A DNA stretch of 64,000 bases from Chrysaora quinquecirrha (taxonomy: Eukaryota > Cnidaria > Scyphozoa > Semaeostomeae > Pelagiidae), in the NCBI GenBank assembly GCA_014526335.1, contig JACTAT010000121.1, positions 199,449 through 263,448 of the forward strand, read 5' to 3'. The position numbers were made by a program, and so were the translations under genes. The number at the start of each line of letters is the position of its first letter. Positions within the stretch are counted from its first letter, which is position 1. Below the pieces are notes generated by a model. It ran no database searches. It was given only the letters and a program-made list of their open reading frames with translations, and was not told the DNA's origin. Positions 57,577-64,000 of the stretch are shown one piece after another.

Positions 57577-58927
57577 CTGGATAATTCAAAGAAAGAAATA
57601 AGCAATGAAGTCCTCGGGTGCATAAAAGAATTGATGAATAGAAAGGTTACAAACATTGCACATCTACTACTAAGGATGTGCCTTTCTTGGACTATTTAGG
57701 ACAGTCGACTTCAAAAGATTTCAGAAGACTTCAGAAGTCTCCAAAAAAGACGCAGAAAATGTTCCAAAAGAACACACCCTAAACCAAGGGACATTGGGAT
57801 TTCTTTCTTAGTTGTTTTGGTTTCAGATACTTTTGAAGCATATCGGGCTAAAGGGTCTTAACACAAGTAAACTCATTTCGAGCAGATTCACTTCGAGCAG
57901 ACTTCGGTACTCATTTCATTGAGTAGTAGTTTCGTTCAGTAGCGTAATGGAGCATCTGGGGGCCGTTAAGAGAATACCACTCAGAGGGCATCTCTTGCTT
58001 CAAACTTTTGCATTTACTGGGAAACTTGATTCTTAAAAGAGCTATTCAGAGAGTCTTAGTTGATTATTCATTACGAATCCAAAGCTAGTTATTTAGACTA
58101 ACTAAACAGCGTTTAACGCTTATTGGTGTGATGGATATAAGACAAGTATAATACAATGTGAAAGTATAAGGTAAGAGTAAATTATAGTAATAATGTATAG
58201 TATAGTATAGTATAGTATAGCATAGTATAATTTAGTATAGTATTGTATAGTATAGTATAGCATAGTATAGTATAGTATAATATAGTATAGTACAGTATAG
58301 TATAGTATAGTATAGTACATTATATATAGATATTTTTTTTATTCGCAGGTTTGCTTCTGCAGAAGTGTCAATTGATGTATGTTCTTCGACTAACTTTGCC
58401 GTTTTGGGGTACTAAAAACACACAAATGAACTTGCTGGTCCTAGCTTGAACTTCTATCTATCTCTTTGAAACAATGTTCTTGAGCCCCTCAACGTCCCCA
58501 GAGCTAGGAGGCTCTATACCATTAACCTTTAACGTTCGCCGGTTAAACCATTTCTTTGTTTCTGAAAATTTCCATGGAAACCATCTGCATAGGAGAAGTG
58601 CATCAACATTCTAGCAAGTTAACCTCTAAATTTACATACATTGACGTGAAGATGAAGTCTATCAGCGTCCTGAAGACATTATGATACTCTTTTAATTATC
58701 TTAAAGACAGCATGTACAACACGTGTCGCTCAAATACATATGTTGAGAGAGTATTATTGAAATGAAATCACTCGTATGGTCACTTCAAGTAAGGTTTTGA
58801 AGAAAGCATCTGACACCATTAAAAATTTAAAGCTTATTTTTCCTTCAGCAAAATACTCCCGGTGACGAATCAAAAATCTGTTGTATCTTCACCTGTTGTT
58901 TTGGCAGAGTCTGTTTTGATTTTTGAA
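57577..58927. other. Region between the FANCL RING exon and the first disordered-protein gene
   Basis: Contains a pentanucleotide microsatellite (listed) and unassigned sequence. A plus-strand stretch following an acceptor-like CAG at 58348 is open for about 20 codons, but has no recognisable similarity. No exon is supported. The promoter and any 5' exon of the gene at 58928 should be here. Confidence 0.4.
58193..58326. repeat. (TATAG)n microsatellite
   Basis: About 26 pentamers of TATAG with scattered substitutions (CATAG, TATAA, TACAG). Confidence 0.95.
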
Positions 58928-59824
58928 ATGAAGATGCATAAGTTTTTCAACTCTCTGGTAGTCAGTGTAAACACTGAATCGGTTATTTTTTACGCAAATA
59001 ACATGCAGAAGGGTGAGTGTTTTCCTGCTGTTTTTACGACTGACAATCTTCCGGCAGAAAAGTCCCCCTTTGGTCATTGGAGGCTTCCGAAAAGGAAAAA
59101 CAGGATTCAGAACATTTGGCTGTATCGTGAAAAGAAAGGTCCACATTTGCGGTTTCCCAGAGCTGTTTTTAATGAGGATAGCTTATTGGTGGAAGGGCAG
59201 AAAATAAATCTTAGAAGCAGAAGAAAGTCAAAAGCCGTTGCAAGTAATAGCGAAATTCCGGACCGAGACCAAGCGACAAAAGACCTCTTAGGGGACAACC
59301 TTGTCTTGGAGAATGAAAATGATGAAGATGGAATTGGGGATGAAGAAAAAGCTCAAGCGGACGACGGTGTTTCCACAGCCCGAGGCAACTTTGCAGAGAA
59401 CGAATCTGCAGTTGAATCTCTGCCGGGAAACAGATCAGAGCAGTACTCTCAGCCTAAGAAAGTCAACGGCCTTCGACGAAGACCAAGTCCTGGAATCACC
59501 ATTACATTACCGCCGATCGAAAATCGCTACACCGCAACTGACCACTTGGAGCCTGAAAGCGCAGATAATTACAACAAGACTTCATACATGGTCTGTATGA
59601 ATTCGCCGCTGTTTTCAAGCGAGCGGAGATTCACATCGGTGATGTTCCCTAACGAGCTTTGGAAGCTCAATCGAAGACCATCCAGCAGGCAATCAAGTAT
59701 TCATTCGCTTTCATCAGTACTATTGATAAACCTGGACATGGTTTGCAAAACGCCAGAAAACAGTCCATTTGCCACACCACGTAGTGGTCCCCGATTCTCT
59801 TTCTCGAATCCAGAAACAAATTGA
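58928..59824 (+). CDS. Disordered protein of unknown family, paralogue 1
   Basis: A single open frame of 298 residues from the first ATG. The frame is open further upstream to about 58850 behind an acceptor-like CTTCAG, so a spliced 5' exon is possible. I do not recognise the protein. The N-terminal third is basic with aromatic residues (GHWRLPKRKNRIQNIWLYRE), the middle is acidic and low in complexity, and the C-terminal third has three motifs shared with the gene at 62530: RRRPSPGITITLPP; NSPLFSSERRFTSVMFPNEL; and CKTPENSPFATP. The last motif is rich in Ser-Pro and Thr-Pro, so a proline-directed kinase could act on it. There is no signal peptide, transmembrane helix or known domain. Same strand and 2.7-kb spacing suggest tandem duplication. 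An intact frame and paralogue conservation argue that it is a real gene. Confidence 0.65.
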   Translation: MKMHKFFNSLVVSVNTESVIFYANNMQKGECFPAVFTTDNLPAEKSPFGHWRLPKRKNRIQNIWLYREKKGPHLRFPRAVFNEDSLLVEGQKINLRSRRKSKAVASNSEIPDRDQATKDLLGDNLVLENENDEDGIGDEEKAQADDGVSTARGNFAENESAVESLPGNRSEQYSQPKKVNGLRRRPSPGITITLPPIENRYTATDHLEPESADNYNKTSYMVCMNSPLFSSERRFTSVMFPNELWKLNRRPSSRQSSIHSLSSVLLINLDMVCKTPENSPFATPRSGPRFSFSNPETN

Positions 59825-59930
59825 TAAGAAACTGGATAGTCTTCTATAGAAAAACTATACAAGTCAAATAAAGATCTTAAAGAAGCTATGTATAGGGGAA
59901 TAGCTATATATTAGCAGAACTAAAGACTAC

Positions 59931-60104
59931 AAGGCCCTGAGCAAATGAACAGAACATACAACTGAACAAATGCTCACCAATTTGACTCCGATCAAACATT
60001 CACTGGACAATGTTCAAAGGTGGCCAATGAACTGGACTTTTCACTGAACTTCAATTTAACACGATGTTCAGCGCGAAATTTTCAGTTCATTTGTCCAGGG
60101 CCTA
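59931..60104. mobile_element. AAGGCCCTGAGCAAATGAAC-ended element
   Basis: The left end AAGGCCCTGAGCAAATGAAC pairs with the right end GTTCATTTGTCCAGGGCC. TGAAC and GTTCA words recur about eight times in 174 bp. Confidence 0.75.
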
Positions 60105-60235
60105 ACTAATTCTTGAAATAACCTTATGCGAGACATCAAATAGCTGGAGCAGTGCAAGAAGCTTTTCTAATAAAAAGGAGAAAATTATTGAACAATGATA
60201 ACTCTTTTTTCTCTCTGTAAAATAAGTAAAATATA

Positions 60236-60810
60236 AGTATGAAAAAGGTGGGCTTGTGTACACGGGTGAACTAATCTACAGATAGAGGCCCTCAAGCGGT
60301 TCTGCGTGAATGCGTAAAGGGGATCCAAGCTCCAGCGTGTGTCGTAAAATTTCGCACCACCCTCAGGAGGCCTCCCGATAGGAAAATTCGGTAAGAAAAA
60401 GAGTGAGCTAAGTTAGTCCGCGGATGGGCTTATGTGTGATCATTTACGGTACTGTATGCGAGGAGAAAGCCCAGAATATAATTATGACAAGAGTGAGGTT
60501 GTCTACGTGGGTGAATTGATTTTAGGGCGGGCTTATCATAGATACGAGAATTCGGTAAGAAAAGAGTGAGCTAAGTTAGTCCGTGGATGGGCTTATGTGT
60601 GATCATTTACGGTACTGTATGCGAGGAGAAAGCCCAGAATATAATTATGACAAGAGTGAGGTTGTCTACATGGGTGAATTGATTTTAGGGTGGGCTTATC
60701 ATAGAAACGAGAATCCGGTAAGAAAATGAGGGAGCTAAGCTAACCTGCAGATGGGCTTATATGCGGTCGTTTATGGTAGCTACTGTTTTGCGAGGAGATA
60801 GCTCGAAATG
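60236..60810. repeat. 163-bp tandem repeat, about 3.5 copies
   Basis: Units begin ATTCGGTAAGAAAA at 60386 and 60550 and ATCCGGTAAGAAAA at 60712 (periods 164 and 162). GGATGGGCTTATGTGTGATC lies inside. The two middle units are nearly identical; the outer ones (before 60386 and after 60712) are diverged. Confidence 0.85.
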
Positions 60811-61109
60811 ACAATGCTAAAGAACTGTCCTTAATATCAGCTATAGCTAAGTAAAATCTTAGGTTAAGAAACTATCAGAGAATTGTGTAAAAAAGGATTA
60901 GATGAAACAAAAAGGATGAAAATTGAGAAATTGTGCAAGCTGGGAAAATAAAATAGAGGTTAAGCGTACAGTGAATGCTCTATTAAGCCCACCCTCAATA
61001 CTAAAGCACCTATTAACATTGAACTTCAAGACTTGAAAATTCAATTAAATATTTTATGTTTCATTTTGCGTTTTTAAAATCCCTAAAAACGTCTTGACCT
61101 GATCAAAGT

Positions 61110-61375
61110 GCTCTCTGAATTATACTATCAATAGTCTTTGAGTTGCGCAAAACTTCCAAATTGCAAGCAATGGCAGGGATACCTTTAGACATAATTAAAA
61201 GCTTTTTTCCTCCGACACTCCTCCAAGTATATATGTCAGAAACAGACCGAAACAATCGACTAACGCGGAATTTATACCCAGATGCGAATCGAAATGCACC
61301 AATCAGACAGTGAAGCCGATGTGGCATTGTGTTTTCAACACCAATCAGCTGGCAGGATAGAGAGCTTAAAACTAC
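61110..61375 (-). repeat. Promoter-like dispersed repeat, second copy (minus)
   Basis: In reverse complement it has GCATCTGGGTATAAATTCCG, TTTCGGTCTGTTTCTGAC and two CCAAT boxes (CTGATTGGTG). The 74-codon frame resembles that at 54166-54381. Confidence 0.75.
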
Positions 61376-61687
61376 AGCCTGTCCCGGGGTATTTATATAC
61401 CTGTACTATATATATTTTCACTAAGCTGAATTCTCGAGAAATCGGGACCATCATTTTTGTAAATTTTAGAGCATCGGCTTTCAAAAGCGCTACACTTTAT
61501 TCAGTAATGTAGACAATTAATTCTCACCGGTTCTCACGTTCTAAAATTCCTGCAGATACGGTTCTATTTAGCCCCCTCCCCCCAGAAGGACAATTCAATT
61601 TGGAGATCTCTTAGGAAAGCTAATTAAAAAGGGGCTTAGAGATGGAAACGAGGGCCTGATAAAAACTGTACCTATTTGGTTGTTTAA

Positions 61688-62080
61688 TCCCCGGGGGTGG
61701 GGGGGGGGGTACCTGACGTATGAATGGACGGGGATGTGCGGCCCAGATTTCGGAAACCCACCCACTTATAATGTAGACCTTTGCAGAAACAGACCCTATT
61801 TTATGAGTAAAAATAATCGGAATACAAGAAAAATAAGACTTTCTAGACCTTATTATTGCGTGATATTATACTACGAACATCTTTGACGCGATTTTTCCAC
61901 TTTTCTGACCGAATTAAAGTCAAACTTTCGACTTTTCTTCAATTTGCCACCCACTTTTATGGGGTTTTGGTTAAAATCATACCCATGTTTAGAGAATTTC
62001 AGGGCCAAAACCCCACCCATATGGGCGGCACATACCCGTACCCAAATTATACTAAGTACCCGTACCCCCCCCCCCCCGGG
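61688..62080. mobile_element. G-run/C-run-ended inverted-repeat element
   Basis: CCCCGGGGGTGGG plus a G run and GTAC at the left pair with GTACCC plus a C run and GGG at the right. GGAAACCCACCCACTTATA matches its eroded relative at 36980-37345. Confidence 0.75.
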
Positions 62081-62384
62081 TTTAATCCCATAATTTCTGT
62101 TAGATATAGTATTTTGTTGGGTAGCTAATTTTCTGTATATTTTTCAATAGTCCTGAACGATCATTAGTTGATAGCGCTCGAACCCTACAAGGACCTGTAG
62201 CTTTCTCTTAGTTGACATACAGTACTTTTGCTTCTCACACATGGGAAAGTCACCACATTCGATTGCAGATGGTGATGGGGCGACATACGTACTTTGAATA
62301 CTAATTAGTGCCCGTGACATCTAAAGTCTATAAATAAGTTATAAGTACAGATAGATATGTGGGTGTCTTTCAGGTCAAATCACA

Positions 62385-62390
62385 TATAAA
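62385..62390 (+). promoter_or_regulatory. Possible TATA box of the second disordered-protein gene
   Basis: TATAAAAAA begins here, 145 bp upstream of the ATG at 62530, which would leave a 5' UTR of about 110 bases. Single-motif evidence only. Confidence 0.3.
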
Positions 62391-62529
62391 AAACACGTTT
62401 TAAAGACAACTAAATTATAGTAAGACGGTTGATGTTGAAACAGCTATGAGCTGGAAATAGGTTTGCTACAGATAACCTAGAATTCTAAATAGTCCTTAAG
62501 CTGTAGGAGTGACAAAAGCATTAGGAAAC

Positions 62530-63876
62530 ATGAACTACAAGCATGGCAAAAATCTATTTTTCTCTGGGAATCCTAAAAATAAACCACGAAGAGAGAAAGC
62601 GAAACCGAACTTACAAACGCAAAGTAGATGCTCAAATGTGCCGGAAATTTCAGTAAAGAAGAAAACTATTTTGACAAGAAGTGGAAGATCATTGGGTACA
62701 AATTCTGTTCATTCTTGGCAGGGAAACGAACAAGATAGATCTTTGCCAGTAAGTGAGCTGTCATCACCGTCATATATTAGTAATGTTAGTGGAGAAAAGG
62801 GCAAGTTCTTTTCCTTTAAGAACTGCAAGTCAAGCAAACTAAAAAGCACTCGAGCCTGGCTGTTTTTTGGGAAGAGTCAGAAGTCTCCAAAGAAAAACAG
62901 CCATTATTGTGAAGTTACAGCCTTTGATGATTATGGGTCAAGGAAATTTGGTACGGATCCGAAGAAAGATGGAGATTCGTCGCTGCTTTCAAGTCGCTGT
63001 AACAGCTATGGGAATTTAAGCAAAGCTAACACAACAACTTCGTCTAGCGTGGATAACAGTTGCAAGCTCAAGCAAGGAATTCATTGTTCTGCACGGTCTT
63101 TAGGGGGGAATATGACATTAAATAATGGGGGGCCGAATCTTTCCATTGCGGGAAAAAGCGTCGCTCTTCAGTCAAGAAGCAATAAAAATCAATCGAAATC
63201 ACCAAGGCTGATGTTTGGGCGAAAATTCAAAATAGGAGCCGCAACGCAAAGTAAAGGGAATAAGACAGAGAAAAAAGCAAAGAAGGAGGATAGAATCGCG
63301 TCAGCTGAGAAGAAAGTGCCAGATGCTACAGCTCTAATAACTGTTGAGAATTGTGATGAAAGGGAAGATAACGTAGTGGAAAAGGAACAAAAAAGCGAGA
63401 AGATCTACGAACGAAGAGGACATCAAATAGTAATACATCTTCCAACAGACGATATCAGTCATGAAAACCATGCCAATACACAGGCTGATGACGAAGTGAG
63501 TGAAGCCCATCTAGAAATCAAGGATTCTAAGGATTCTGTTTCTACAAAGATCAATGTTGATGACACTGACACCCAATGCAACATCCAAACAGAGAAACGA
63601 AGATACGTCATTAACCAGCACTCCCCTTTTCTTACATGCCCCAAGAAGAGGATTTTCACGGTACTATTCCCCGACGACGTTGACAAAATAGAGACGCCCA
63701 AACAAACCAACAGCAATCCCATGTCACCTGGTTGGATCTCACCAGTACCCTTCTCAACACTGGATCTGTCGCTTGCGTACTGGACGCCCGAGCAAAGTCC
63801 CTTAGCATCTCCTGCGCCTCATGTCGATCATGTTCAAAAAGCAAAGCAAACGTTCTTCAAATGTGCCAATAACTAG
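62530..63876 (+). CDS. Disordered protein of unknown family, paralogue 2
   Basis: A single exon encoding 448 residues from the first ATG (MNYKHGKNLFF). The protein is Ser-, Lys- and Asn-rich with no known domain, signal or membrane segment. Three C-terminal motifs match paralogue 1 in the same order: ERRGHQIVIHLP; HSPFLTCPKKRIFTVLFPDD; and YWTPEQSPLASP. The spacing between motifs differs, while the middle linkers do not align, as expected for a disordered protein that keeps short linear motifs. An N-terminal patch (KSTRAWLFFGKSQKSPKK) may correspond to the Trp-containing basic patch of paralogue 1. The function is unknown; the conserved SP/TP sites suggest phospho-regulation, which is inference only. 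Confidence 0.7.
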   Translation: MNYKHGKNLFFSGNPKNKPRREKAKPNLQTQSRCSNVPEISVKKKTILTRSGRSLGTNSVHSWQGNEQDRSLPVSELSSPSYISNVSGEKGKFFSFKNCKSSKLKSTRAWLFFGKSQKSPKKNSHYCEVTAFDDYGSRKFGTDPKKDGDSSLLSSRCNSYGNLSKANTTTSSSVDNSCKLKQGIHCSARSLGGNMTLNNGGPNLSIAGKSVALQSRSNKNQSKSPRLMFGRKFKIGAATQSKGNKTEKKAKKEDRIASAEKKVPDATALITVENCDEREDNVVEKEQKSEKIYERRGHQIVIHLPTDDISHENHANTQADDEVSEAHLEIKDSKDSVSTKINVDDTDTQCNIQTEKRRYVINQHSPFLTCPKKRIFTVLFPDDVDKIETPKQTNSNPMSPGWISPVPFSTLDLSLAYWTPEQSPLASPAPHVDHVQKAKQTFFKCANN

Positions 63877-64000
63877 AAGACAATTCAGCCATTTATTGAT
63901 GCAGAGCCTCTTTTAACTAGGGGATATTTAACTAGGGGATATACAAACTAGGGGATATTTGCCCCCGGTCTACTGTTTCTTCGGCTGTTTTGAACATTTT
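63877..64000. repeat. Three direct copies of AACTAGGGGATAT at the right edge
   Basis: The 13-bp word AACTAGGGGATAT recurs three times between about 63914 and 63960, followed by TTGCCCCC. It may be the edge of an inverted-repeat element cut by the window end. Confidence 0.4.

Larger units (their letters stand above)
59825..62529. other. Spacer between the two paralogous disordered-protein genes
   Basis: Contains an inverted-repeat element (59931-60104), a 163-bp tandem array (60236-60810), a promoter-like dispersed repeat (61110-61375) and a G-rich-ended element (61688-62080), each listed separately. A possible TATA box TATAAA lies at 62385-62390, about 145 bp before the next start codon. No other gene is seen. 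Confidence 0.5.

Noticed and set aside
58120..58320. 66-codon minus-strand ORF of Tyr/Thr/Ile/Leu
   Set aside because: Translation of the TATAG microsatellite.

Overview
The window is nuclear DNA from an intron-rich animal. The genes have GT-AG introns and are single copy. Protein forms such as RTEL1 with a C-terminal RING, BRF1, FANCL, NAA40 and SIRT2 point to a metazoan. Intron-dense conserved genes in AT-rich DNA full of short inverted-repeat elements suggest a non-bilaterian, most likely a cnidarian (perhaps an anthozoan). That placement is inference; no sequence search was possible.

Layout, left to right. (1) 1094-10551, minus: alpha-SNAP (NAPA), nine of about ten exons; the last lies off the left edge. 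(2) 11108-11833, plus: an intronless centrin-like four-EF-hand protein, head-to-head with NAPA across a promoter with a perfect CRE palindrome. (3) 13223-17274, minus: a tail-anchored PDZ protein like SYNJ2BP/OMP25, head-to-head with (4) NAA40 (NatD histone N-acetyltransferase), plus, 17634-22161, eleven exons. (5) RTEL1 helicase, minus, 24230-29238, with almost all coding sequence in one 3.3-kb exon, divergent from (6) SIRT2, plus, 29480-38241, fourteen exons; the start codons are only 241 bp apart. (7) BRF1, the TFIIIB subunit of RNA polymerase III, plus, 40081-54877, twelve exons. (8) The last three exons of FANCL, minus, 55540-57576, convergent with BRF1. (9) Two plus-strand single-exon genes (58928-59824 and 62530-63876) encoding disordered proteins I do not recognise. 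They share three co-linear motifs and appear to be paralogues.

The genes are housekeeping genes with no operon-like relation. Three pairs share short divergent promoters. RTEL1 and FANCL both belong to genome maintenance, and SIRT2 and NAA40 modify proteins.

The introns and spacers are packed with repeats: tRNA-related SINEs (one with a perfect 14-bp target duplication), three non-LTR retrotransposon fragments, about ten families of non-autonomous inverted-repeat elements, foldbacks, nested insertions and several tandem arrays. The most unusual pattern is that many inverted-repeat families are built from a private 7-12 bp word repeated inside the element. In one superfamily the terminal word and the internal words change together from member to member. 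BRF1 carries several oddities: an intron bounded almost exactly by transposons, a 22-bp-period array of polymerase III B-box-like motifs, and no visible exon for the TBP-binding block.
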